64,000 nt of DNA, taken from positions 1,944,501-2,008,500 of the forward strand of contig NZ_WOXS01000002.1 in NCBI RefSeq assembly GCF_009852415.1. The letters are read 5' to 3'. The stretch's first letter is position 1. Every line of letters starts with the position of its first letter. The position numbers and the translations under genes are program-made. The DNA comes from Streptomyces sp. Tu 3180 (GTDB lineage: Bacteria; Actinomycetota; Actinomycetes; Streptomycetales; Streptomycetaceae). A model generated the notes under the pieces. That model had not been told where the DNA came from and did not search any database. It saw only the letters and a list, made by a program, of their open reading frames with translations. This document shows positions 45,578 through 52,797 of this stretch, piece after piece.

Positions 45578-46293
45578 GCGGGGCGTCCTTCCGGGGCCGG
45601 CCGGAGCAGCGGCGGGTGGAGGTCGGTGGCGGTGCCCGCGCGGTACAGGGCGGCGGGCTTGCCCCGGCCGCCGGTGAGGCGCGCGGCACCGGGGACGGCT
45701 TCGACGAAGCCCGGGGTGGCGAGCACCTTGCGCCGGAAGTTGGGGCGGTCGAGCGTGGTGCCCCACACGGCCTCGTAGACCTGTTGCAGCTCCCCGAGGG
45801 TGAACTCGGGCGGGCAGAAGGCGGTGGCGAGACAGGTGTACTCGAGCTTGGCGCCGACGCGCTCCCGGGCGTCGGCCAGGATCCGGTCGTGGTCGAAGGC
45901 GAGCGGCCCGGCCGCGTCGTACGGCGTCCAGCGGGCCTCGGCCGCGTCGGTCCCGGCCCTCGGCTCGGGAGGGTCCGGCAGCAGCGCGGCGAAGGCGACC
46001 GACACGACCCGCATCCGGGGATCGCGGTCGGGTTCGCTGTAGGTCCGCAGCTGCTCCAGGTGCAGCCCGGTCACGTCGGCCAGGCCGGTCTCCTCGGCCA
46101 GCTCCCGGCGGGCCGCCGACTCCGCCGACTCCGACGGCAGCAGAAAGCCGCCGGGCAGCGCCCGGCGGCCGGCGTACGGCTCCTGCCCCCGCTCGACGAG
46201 CAGCACGTGCAGCGCGCCCGCGCGGAGCGTGAAGACGGCGAGATCGACGGTGACGGCGAAGGGCTCGAAGGCGTACTTGTCGTAGCCGCGCAC
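45574..46293 (-). CDS. nrtR: NrtR-like NUDIX transcriptional regulator
   Basis: A 239-residue protein with an N-terminal NUDIX domain and a C-terminal winged helix (FTLGELQQVYEAVWGTTLDRPNFRRKVL). This is the NrtR layout; NrtR represses NAD-related genes and releases DNA when ADP-ribose binds. The Nudix box here is complete (G-x5-E-x7-REL-x-EE-x-GL, about residues 47-69), so hydrolase activity may be retained, whereas many NrtR proteins have lost it. GTG at 46293 has an AAGGGGG site. The palindrome at 46311-46327 just upstream is the likely operator, giving autoregulation together with draG. Confidence 0.85.
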   Translation of the reverse strand: MRGYDKYAFEPFAVTVDLAVFTLRAGALHVLLVERGQEPYAGRRALPGGFLLPSESAESAARRELAEETGLADVTGLHLEQLRTYSEPDRDPRMRVVSVAFAALLPDPPEPRAGTDAAEARWTPYDAAGPLAFDHDRILADARERVGAKLEYTCLATAFCPPEFTLGELQQVYEAVWGTTLDRPNFRRKVLATPGFVEAVPGAARLTGGRGKPAALYRAGTATDLHPPLLRPAPEGRPA

Positions 46294-46310
46294 GGCCGGC
46301 CACCCCCTTA

Positions 46311-46327
46311 ATAGTCACTCAGACTAT
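46311..46327 (-). promoter_or_regulatory. NrtR operator candidate
   Basis: ATAGTC-N5-GACTAT is a perfect inverted repeat in an AT-rich patch 18-34 bases before the nrtR start. The TATAGT within it could act as a -10 element, so regulator binding would block transcription. Assignment is inference from position and symmetry. Confidence 0.65.
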
Positions 46328-46355
46328 AAAAGGGGGCGGCGACCCGTGACAACCC

Positions 46356-47399
46356 TCAGAGGTCGACCTCCCGCATCAGCATCCCGACCTCGGTGTTGGA
46401 CAGCCGGCGCAGCCAGCCCGACTTCTGGTCGCCCAGGGCGATCGGCCCGAAGGCGGTGCGCACCAGCTTCTCGACCGGGAACCCGGCCTCCGCGAGCATG
46501 CGGCGCACGATGTGCTTGCGGCCCTCGTGCAGGGTCACCTCGACGAGGTAGTTCTTGCCGGTCTGCTCCACGACCCGGAAGTGGTCCGCGCGCGCGTAGC
46601 CGTCCTCGAGCTGGATGCCGTCCTTCAGCCGCTTGCCCAGGTCGCGCGGGATGGGCCCGACGATGTGCGCGAGGTAGGTCTTCTTCACGCCGTACCTGGG
46701 GTGGGTCAGCCGGTGCGCCAGCTCGCCGTGGTTGGTGAGCAGGATGACGCCCTCGGTCTCGGTGTCGAGCCGGCCGACGTGGAAGAGCCGGGTCTCCCTG
46801 TTGGTGACGTAGTCGCCGAGGCACTGCCGGCCCTCGGGGTCCTCCATCGTGGAGACCACGCCGGCGGGCTTGTTCAGCGAGAAGAACTGGTACGACTGCG
46901 TGGCGACGGTCAGACCGTCGACCTTGACCTCGTCCTTCTCCGGGTCGACGCGGCGGCCCTGCTCCAGCACGATCTCGCCGTTGACCTCGACCCGCGCCTG
47001 CTCGATCAGCTCCTCGCAGGCACGCCGGGAGCCGTAGCCCGCGCGCGCGAGGACCTTCTGCAGCCGCTCGCCCTCCTGCTCGGCGCCCGGGAAGGTCTTC
47101 GGGAGCTTCACGTCCTTCCTGCCGGCGTACCGCTCGCGGTTGCGCTCCTCGGTCCGCGCCTCGTACTCGCGCGAGCGCGCCGGGGCGGTGCGGCCGCGGC
47201 CGTCCTTGGGGGACGACGGCTTCGCCCCGCCGCGCCCCGACTTCGGGCCGTCCTTGGTGGCCCCGGGGCCCACGTCGTAGCGGCGCTCCTCGGGGCGGGG
47301 CTTGCGGGGGCGGCCCTGCCCCTGCTTCTGGTCCCTGTTGTTGCCGGCACCACGGTAGTTACCGCGTCCGCCGCTCTTTCCGCTGCCGCTGCTTCGCAT
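46356..47399 (-). CDS. rluB: 23S rRNA pseudouridine synthase RluB/RsuA type
   Basis: A 347-residue protein. A basic, Gly/Arg-rich extension of about 100 residues precedes an S4 domain (RLQKVLARAGYGSRRACEELI) and a RsuA/RluB catalytic domain. The catalytic Asp is in GRLDTETEGVILLTNHG, and EGRKHIVRRML is the other family block. It probably modifies a 23S rRNA uridine. ATG at 47399 shares a base with the TGA of scpB (TGATG). It ends the parA-scpAB transcript. Confidence 0.9.
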   Translation of the reverse strand: MRSSGSGKSGGRGNYRGAGNNRDQKQGQGRPRKPRPEERRYDVGPGATKDGPKSGRGGAKPSSPKDGRGRTAPARSREYEARTEERNRERYAGRKDVKLPKTFPGAEQEGERLQKVLARAGYGSRRACEELIEQARVEVNGEIVLEQGRRVDPEKDEVKVDGLTVATQSYQFFSLNKPAGVVSTMEDPEGRQCLGDYVTNRETRLFHVGRLDTETEGVILLTNHGELAHRLTHPRYGVKKTYLAHIVGPIPRDLGKRLKDGIQLEDGYARADHFRVVEQTGKNYLVEVTLHEGRKHIVRRMLAEAGFPVEKLVRTAFGPIALGDQKSGWLRRLSNTEVGMLMREVDL

Positions 47400-48064
47400 C
47401 AAAATTCCGTCGTCGTCGTGTTCGTCGGGGGACCGTCGTCCGGGTCCGGTGCGTCCGGATCGAACGACGGCACGGCTTCCTGGGTCTCGGCCTCGATCGC
47501 CTCCGCCTCCGGGAGGAAGGGCGCGAGCTCCGGGAGCTCGTCCAGACCGCGCAGGCCCATCCGCTCCAGGAAGTAGTTCGTCGTCGTGTACAGGATCGCA
47601 CCTGTTTCGGGTTCCGTGCCCGCCTCCTCGACCAGACCGCGCTGCAGGAGGGTGCGCATCACGCCGTCGCAGTTCACTCCGCGCACGGCGGAGACCCGGC
47701 TGCGGCTGACCGGCTGGCGGTAGGCGACCACGGCGAGGGTCTCCAGGGCGGCCTGGGTGAGCCGGGCCTGCTGGCCGTCCAGGACGAACCCCTCCACGGC
47801 GGCGGCGTACTCGGGGCGGGTGTAGAAGCGCCAGCCGCCCGCGACGAACCGCAGCTCGAAGCCGCGCCCCTGCGCCGTGTACTCGTCCGCCAGCTCGCGC
47901 AGCGCGTCCGCGACCTGGCGTTTCGGCCGCTGCAGTATCTTCGCCAGGTGTTCCTCGGTCGCGGGCTCGTCCACGACCATGAGCACCGCCTCCAGGGCGG
48001 GCCTGAGGTCGAGGTCCGCGACGGTGCGCGGCCCGGCGGGTGCGCCGGCGGTCTCGTCGCTCAT
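47399..48064 (-). CDS. scpB: segregation and condensation protein ScpB
   Basis: A 221-residue SMC partner with two winged-helix domains. Signature-like segments are RPALEAVLMVVDEPATEEHLAKIL and LTQAALETLAVVAYRQPVSRSRVSAVRGVNCDGVMRTLLQRGLV, followed by TTTNYFLERMGLRGLDELPELAPFLP. An acidic tail of about 45 residues ends the protein. ScpB binds ScpA to form the SMC complex core that organises and separates chromosomes. It overlaps scpA (ATGA) and rluB. Confidence 0.95.
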   Translation of the reverse strand: MSDETAGAPAGPRTVADLDLRPALEAVLMVVDEPATEEHLAKILQRPKRQVADALRELADEYTAQGRGFELRFVAGGWRFYTRPEYAAAVEGFVLDGQQARLTQAALETLAVVAYRQPVSRSRVSAVRGVNCDGVMRTLLQRGLVEEAGTEPETGAILYTTTNYFLERMGLRGLDELPELAPFLPEAEAIEAETQEAVPSFDPDAPDPDDGPPTNTTTTEF

Positions 48065-49392
48065 GCCTTCCTCTCCTCCCCCGGCTGCTCCGGCGGCCGG
48101 TCGAACTCGTCGGTGACCGTGGGGGCGGCGTCCCCGTCGCCGCCGGTCCAGCGCACGGTCAGCTCGCCGAGCGCGGTCTCCTGCTCGAGGGCGACGGCCT
48201 TCTCGCGGTACAGCTCGAGCAGCGCGAGGAACCGGGCGACGACGGTCAGCGTGTCGTCGGTGTCCTCGACGAGCGCGCGGAAGTCGGCCTCGCCGAGCTC
48301 CTTCAGCCGGGCGACGACGATCCCGGCCTGCTCCTGCACGCTGACCAGCGGCGCGTGGATGTGGTCGACGTACACCTGCGGCCTGGGCCTGGGCTGCATC
48401 GCCTTCACGGCGAGTTTCGCGAACCCCTCGGGGCCGATGCGGATGACGACCTCGGGCAGCAGCTCGGCGTGGTGCTGCTCGAGCCCGACCGTGCGGGGGT
48501 GACGGCGGGCCTCCGCGTCGAGGCGGCCGCCGAAGATCTCCGCGATCCGCTTGTACGCGCGGTACTGCAGCAGGCGGGCGAACAGCAGGTCCCGGGCCTC
48601 CAGCAGGGCGAGGTCGGCCTCGTCCTCCACCTCGGCGGCGGGCAGCAGCCGCGCCGCCTTGAGATCGAGCAGGGTGGCCGCCACGACCAGGAACTCGGTC
48701 GTCTCGTCCAGGTCCCAGTCCGCCCCCAGCGCCCGGATGTACGCCATGAACTCGTCGGTCACCCTGGACAGGGCGACCTCGGTGACGTCCAGCTTGTGCT
48801 TCGCGATCAGCTGGAGCAGCAGGTCGAAGGGCCCTTCGAAGTTCGCCAGCCGCACCGTGAACCGGCCGTCGCCCTCGTCGCCGCCGTCGCCCTCGCCACC
48901 GTCGGCGGCGCCCGCCTCCGGGTCCGCCGCGCCCGCGCCCTCGACGCCCGGCTCCCGCACGGCGGCACTGGACACCGGGGCACTGGACACGGAGGCACCG
49001 TCAGCGGCCACCGCCCGGCCGGCCGTGCCGGCCCCGGGCGCCTCCGCCACCGTGCCGGCATCCGCCGCGCCGGCCGGGGGCTCGGTGCCGGGAGGCGGGG
49101 GCTGCGTCCCGGGAGGCAGGGGCTCCGGCGCGGGAGCGTCCTGCGCCGGGCGCCGCACCGGCCCGGCCGGTGCGGGGATCCGCGCGGGGGCCTCGGCGGC
49201 CGCTTCCTCCGCGGGCGGCACGGGCGGCGGGCCGGCCGTCGGGCCCGGCTCCGCGGACGCGGCGGTCCCGTCCTGCGACGCGGCCACCGGCTCGTCCGGC
49301 GGAGTCGTCGGCGGCGCCGCTCCCGGGCCCCGCCCCAGCGGGCGCCGGCGGTTCGGCCGGCCGCCGGGGGCGGAAGGGTGGTTCGAGGTCAT
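48061..49392 (-). CDS. scpA: segregation and condensation protein ScpA
   Basis: A 443-residue kleisin. The conserved part begins near residue 185: RFTVRLANFEGPFDLLLQLIAKHKLDVTEVALSRVTDEFMAYI is the SMC-neck-binding N-terminal domain, and the C-terminal winged helix includes ELGEADFRALVEDTDDTLTVVARFLALLELYREKAV. The first 180 residues or so are Pro/Ala/Gly-rich and disordered, much longer than in Bacillus ScpA (about 250 residues in total). It is the third gene of the parA-led operon and overlaps scpB by 4 bases. Confidence 0.94.
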   Translation of the reverse strand: MTSNHPSAPGGRPNRRRPLGRGPGAAPPTTPPDEPVAASQDGTAASAEPGPTAGPPPVPPAEEAAAEAPARIPAPAGPVRRPAQDAPAPEPLPPGTQPPPPGTEPPAGAADAGTVAEAPGAGTAGRAVAADGASVSSAPVSSAAVREPGVEGAGAADPEAGAADGGEGDGGDEGDGRFTVRLANFEGPFDLLLQLIAKHKLDVTEVALSRVTDEFMAYIRALGADWDLDETTEFLVVAATLLDLKAARLLPAAEVEDEADLALLEARDLLFARLLQYRAYKRIAEIFGGRLDAEARRHPRTVGLEQHHAELLPEVVIRIGPEGFAKLAVKAMQPRPRPQVYVDHIHAPLVSVQEQAGIVVARLKELGEADFRALVEDTDDTLTVVARFLALLELYREKAVALEQETALGELTVRWTGGDGDAAPTVTDEFDRPPEQPGEERKA

Positions 49393-49410
49393 GACCTCCG
49401 CAGGCTACCG

Positions 49411-49971
49411 CTACCGTCCGCGAAGCCGGCGTACGAGGATGCTCGCCTCCCCGCGGGTCTCCAGGTCGGCGAGGACCACGGCGACCGCCTCGCGGACGAT
49501 CCGGCCGCGGTCCACGGCCAGTCCGTGCTCGCCGCGCAGCACCAGGCGCGCGTGCTCGAGGTCCATCAGCTCCTCGGCGGAGACGTACACGGTGATCTTC
49601 TCGTCGTGCCGCTCACGGCCGCTGGGCCGGCGCGCCGCCGCTCTCCCGCGCTTGCGCGGGGCCGCGGCCGCGGCTCCTTCCGGTGCGGCCTGACGCCGCC
49701 CGGGGCCCGCCGCGGTGCGGCTGTGGGACTCCCCGGCCTCGGCCGGCCCGGCGTCCGCGGCGACGTGCTCCGCGCCCTCGCCGTCGCCGCCCTGGGCGGG
49801 CACCGACTGCGGCGCGTCCTCCTGGGCCGCCGCCGCGTCGCCCTCCCCGGCGGGAGCGGGGACGCGGGCGTCGCCGTTGGCCTGACGCCTGGGCGTGGAC
49901 GCCTGGAGCGCCATCCCCCCTGTCGTGCGGAAGAGTTCGTCGGCCCCCGGCAGACTCACTCGGCGTGACAC
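49411..49971 (-). CDS. ribbon-helix-helix protein between parA and scpA
   Basis: A 186-residue protein with no assigned name. The N-terminal 25 residues (SRRVSLPGADELFRTTGG) look like a short basic motif, followed by an Ala/Pro/Gly-rich linker of about 90 residues. The C-terminal 65 residues resemble a ribbon-helix-helix DNA-binding fold (KITVYVSAEELMDLEHARLVL, then DRGRIVREAVAVVLADLE). It overlaps parA by 16 bases, so it is coupled with it. By analogy with plasmid ParA/ParG-type systems it could be the DNA-binding partner of this ParA. Confidence 0.75.
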   Translation of the reverse strand: MSRRVSLPGADELFRTTGGMALQASTPRRQANGDARVPAPAGEGDAAAAQEDAPQSVPAQGGDGEGAEHVAADAGPAEAGESHSRTAAGPGRRQAAPEGAAAAAPRKRGRAAARRPSGRERHDEKITVYVSAEELMDLEHARLVLRGEHGLAVDRGRIVREAVAVVLADLETRGEASILVRRLRGR

Positions 49972-51134
49972 CGGGCGAGCACCTCCCTGGCGAGCTGGCG
50001 GTAGGCGGCGGCACCGACGGAGTTGGAGGCGTACGTGGTGATCGGCTCACCGGCGACCGTGGTCTCCGGGAAGCGGACCGTGCGCCCGATGACCGTGTGG
50101 TAGACGTGGTCGTCGAACGCCTCGACCACGCGCGCGAGCACCTCTCGGCTGTGCACCGTGCGCGAGTCGTACATCGTGGCGAGGATGCCGTCGAGCTCCA
50201 GGTCGGGGTTGAGCCGCTCCTGGACCTTCTCGATGGTCTCGGTCAGCAGGGCCACACCGCGCAGCGCGAAGAACTCGCACTCCAGCGGCACGATCACCTT
50301 GTGCGCGGCGGTCAGCGCGTTGACCGTGAGCAGGCCGAGCGAGGGCTGGCAGTCGATCACGATGAAGTCGTAGTCGTCCATGAGCGGCTTCAGCGCGCGC
50401 TGGAGCGTGGACTCGCGCGCGACCTCGCTCACCAGCTGGACCTCGGCCGCCGACAGGTCGATGTTGCTGGGCAGCAGGTCCATGTTGGGCACCGCCGTCT
50501 TCAGCAGCACCTCGTCGGCCGCCATCCCCCGCTCCATGAGCAGGTTGTAGACGGTGAGGTCGAGCTCCATCGGGTTGACGCCGAGGCCGACCGACAGCGC
50601 GCCCTGCGGGTCGAAGTCCACGAGCAGCACCCGGCGCCCGTACTCCGCGAGCGCGGCACCCAGGTTGATGGTCGACGTCGTCTTGCCCACGCCGCCCTTC
50701 TGGTTGCACATCGCGATGATCTTCGCGGGGCCGTGGTCGGTCAGCGGGCCCGGGATCGGGAAGTACGGCAGCGGGCGCCCGGTCGGGCCGATGCGCTCAC
50801 GGCGCTGACGCGCCGCGTCGGGCGCGAGCGTGGCCGCGTACTCGGGGTCGGGCTCGTACTCGGCGTCGGGGTCGTAGAAATGCCCCTCGGGCAGTTCGTC
50901 GTAGTCGGCGAAATGGTTGTGGGGCGCGCCACTTCCGTCGCCGGCCATGGCGTTCACGTGATGGCCATCCATGCTTCGGTGTGCTGGGTGAGTCACCCCT
51001 GAAGCCTGGTGACTCTGATGGGCTGCGAAGGTGCGCACAGCGACGGAGCCGACAGGAGCGAACCCAGCGGGTCCCTGGCCCCGTGCAGGCGTTCCTGGTT
51101 GACCACCCCCGGGAGTAAATGTCGACTCATTCAC
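49956..51134 (-). CDS. ParA-family chromosome partition ATPase
   Basis: A 392-residue ParA/Soj-type protein. After an N-terminal extension of about 135 residues (Gly/Pro-rich, then acidic DYDELPEGHFYDPDAEYEPD) the ATPase domain has the deviant Walker A CNQKGGVGKTTS, Walker A-prime VDFDPQGALSVGLG and Walker B FIVIDCQPSLG. It is not the chromosomal parA of the oriC parAB locus. It leads a transcript with the RHH gene, scpA, scpB and rluB. GTG at 51134 is chosen with AAGGAGG 11 bases upstream. Confidence 0.9.
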   Translation of the reverse strand: MNESTFTPGGGQPGTPARGQGPAGFAPVGSVAVRTFAAHQSHQASGVTHPAHRSMDGHHVNAMAGDGSGAPHNHFADYDELPEGHFYDPDAEYEPDPEYAATLAPDAARQRRERIGPTGRPLPYFPIPGPLTDHGPAKIIAMCNQKGGVGKTTSTINLGAALAEYGRRVLLVDFDPQGALSVGLGVNPMELDLTVYNLLMERGMAADEVLLKTAVPNMDLLPSNIDLSAAEVQLVSEVARESTLQRALKPLMDDYDFIVIDCQPSLGLLTVNALTAAHKVIVPLECEFFALRGVALLTETIEKVQERLNPDLELDGILATMYDSRTVHSREVLARVVEAFDDHVYHTVIGRTVRFPETTVAGEPITTYASNSVGAAAYRQLAREVLARCHAE

Positions 51135-51208
51135 AAGTCGTCTTACCTCCTTGGTGACCAGGAAACTTCTAGACAGGTCAGCGTGGCACCATGCCGACGG
51201 TTGGCGAC

Positions 51209-51236
51209 TCTATGGCGTGTCGACCGTTCGCAGCAA
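51209..51236 (-). promoter_or_regulatory. candidate vegetative promoter of parA operon
   Basis: On the minus strand TTGCTG (51231-51236) and CATAGA (51209-51214) are separated by 16 bases, about 75 bases before the parA start. This fits the HrdB-type consensus loosely. Confidence 0.5.
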
Positions 51237-51393
51237 CACAATCCGCCGGACCCGGCTCGATGTGTCGGCAATGAAACATCCCTCTGTCAAGGGCGTACGG
51301 CCGTCGCACGGCAGGTTTCACCGGTGTGCGAATCGGTGGAAGGGTTACGTTCGAGGCGAGTTGTACCGGACCGAGGAGTGACCATACACACAT

Positions 51394-51426
51394 CCGGCCG
51401 GACCTTGTCGGGCAAGGTCCGGCCGG
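51394..51426 (-). terminator. hairpin terminator of ald
   Basis: A 14-base-pair perfect stem (51394-51407 with 51413-51426) around a 5-base loop, about 110 bases past the ald stop codon and in front of the parA promoter. Confidence 0.75.
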
Positions 51427-51535
51427 GTATGCGACGTTGACGGCCGGCGGCGGTCCCCCCGATCGAGCGAAGCCGGGTTCGGGGGTGTGTCGCCTTCGCC
51501 GGCCGGTGACTTGGTCGACTTGACGCCTGGGCGAC

Positions 51536-52651
51536 TCAGCCGAGCAGGGAGGCGAGCTCCACGTGCTCGAGGCCGTGCGCCTCGGCGACCTCCTTGTAAA
51601 CGACCTTGCCGTCATGCGTGTTGAGGCCCTTGGCGAGCGCGGGGTCGCGGCGCAGCGCCTCCACCCAGCCGCGGTTGGCGAGCTCGACGATGTACGGCAG
51701 CGTGGCGTTGGTGAGCGCGTAGGTCGAGGTGTTGGGCACCGCGCCCGGCATGTTGGCCACGCAGTAGAAGACCGAGTCGTGGACCTTGAAGGTCGGCTCG
51801 GCGTGCGTGGTGGGGTGGGAGTCCTCGAAGCAGCCGCCCTGGTCGATCGCGATGTCGACAAGGACACTTCCGGCCTTCATCCGCGAGACCAGCTCGTTGG
51901 TGACCAGCTTCGGGGCCTTGGCGCCGGGGATCAGGACCGCGCCGATCACCAGGTCGGCCTCCAGGCAGGCCTTCTCCAGCTCGAAGGCGTTGGAGACGAC
52001 GGTCTGGATCTTCGTGCCGAAGATCTTGTCCGCCTCGCGGAGCTTGTTGATGTCCTTGTCGAGCAGGGTCACGTGGAAGCCCATGCCGATGGCGATCTGC
52101 GCGGCGTTCCAGCCGGAGACGCCGCCGCCGATGACGACGGCCTTGCCGGCCAGCACGCCGGGGACACCACCGGGCAGCACACCGCGGCCGCCGCTGGCGC
52201 GCATCAGGTGGTAGGCACCGACCTGCGGGGCGAGCCGGCCCGCGACCTCGGACATGGGCGCGAGCAGCGGCAGCGCGCGGCTCGGTAGCTCGACGGTCTC
52301 GTAGGCGATCGCGGTGGTGCCGGACTCCAGGAGGGCGTCCGTGCACTCCTTGGAGGCGGCCAGGTGCAGGTAGGTGAAGAGGGTCTGGTCCTTGCGCAGG
52401 CGGTGGTACTCCTCCGCGACGGGCTCCTTGACCTTCAGCAGCAGGTCGGCGGCGGCCCACACCTCGTCGGCGGTGTCCAGGATCTCCCCGCCCGCGGCGA
52501 CGTACTCCTCGTCCGGGATCGAGGAGCCGACACCGGCGCCGCGCTCGATGACGACCTGGTGGCCGTTGCGCACCAGCTCGTGCACGCCGGCGGGGGTGAT
52601 GGCCACCCGGAACTCGTTGTTCTTGACCTCGCGGGGGATGCCGACCTTCAC
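51536..52651 (-). CDS. ald: alanine dehydrogenase
   Basis: A 371-residue NAD-dependent L-alanine dehydrogenase that interconverts alanine and pyruvate plus ammonia. KVGIPREVKNNEFRVAITPAGVHELV is the typical N-terminus; the catalytic region includes LLLKVKEPVAEEYH and YLHLAAS (active His), and the NAD motif is VVIGGGVSGWNAAQIA. The end has VANMPGAVPNTSTYALTNATLPY. GTG at 52651 gives the usual family length; GTG at 52660 would add 3 residues. The gene stands alone, with its own terminator. It is useful for nitrogen assimilation and redox balance. Confidence 0.95.
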   Translation of the reverse strand: MKVGIPREVKNNEFRVAITPAGVHELVRNGHQVVIERGAGVGSSIPDEEYVAAGGEILDTADEVWAAADLLLKVKEPVAEEYHRLRKDQTLFTYLHLAASKECTDALLESGTTAIAYETVELPSRALPLLAPMSEVAGRLAPQVGAYHLMRASGGRGVLPGGVPGVLAGKAVVIGGGVSGWNAAQIAIGMGFHVTLLDKDINKLREADKIFGTKIQTVVSNAFELEKACLEADLVIGAVLIPGAKAPKLVTNELVSRMKAGSVLVDIAIDQGGCFEDSHPTTHAEPTFKVHDSVFYCVANMPGAVPNTSTYALTNATLPYIVELANRGWVEALRRDPALAKGLNTHDGKVVYKEVAEAHGLEHVELASLLG

Positions 52652-52797
52652 GTCGATCACGGTCCTTGGCTCAGAGGATATGAGGGGTCTTACTACACAT
52701 ACCCGGGTGCACGAGGGCACACCGGGAGAGACCGCAGAAGATGGTGCGGCAGAGCCAGTCTAATGAAGGCGTTCCGTCTGTCTAGCCTTTCATTGCA

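Larger units (their letters stand above)
51135..51535. other. intergenic region between ald and parA
   Basis: A spacer of 401 bases that holds the parA-operon promoter candidate on the right strand side of parA (51209-51236) and the ald terminator at 51394-51426. I found no small gene. A parS (ParB site) palindrome is not present. Confidence 0.6.

Noticed and set aside
51135..51535. parS site near the ParA gene
   Set aside because: The closest sequence (GTTTCACCGGTG) does not match the ParB palindrome TGTTTCACGTGAAACA.
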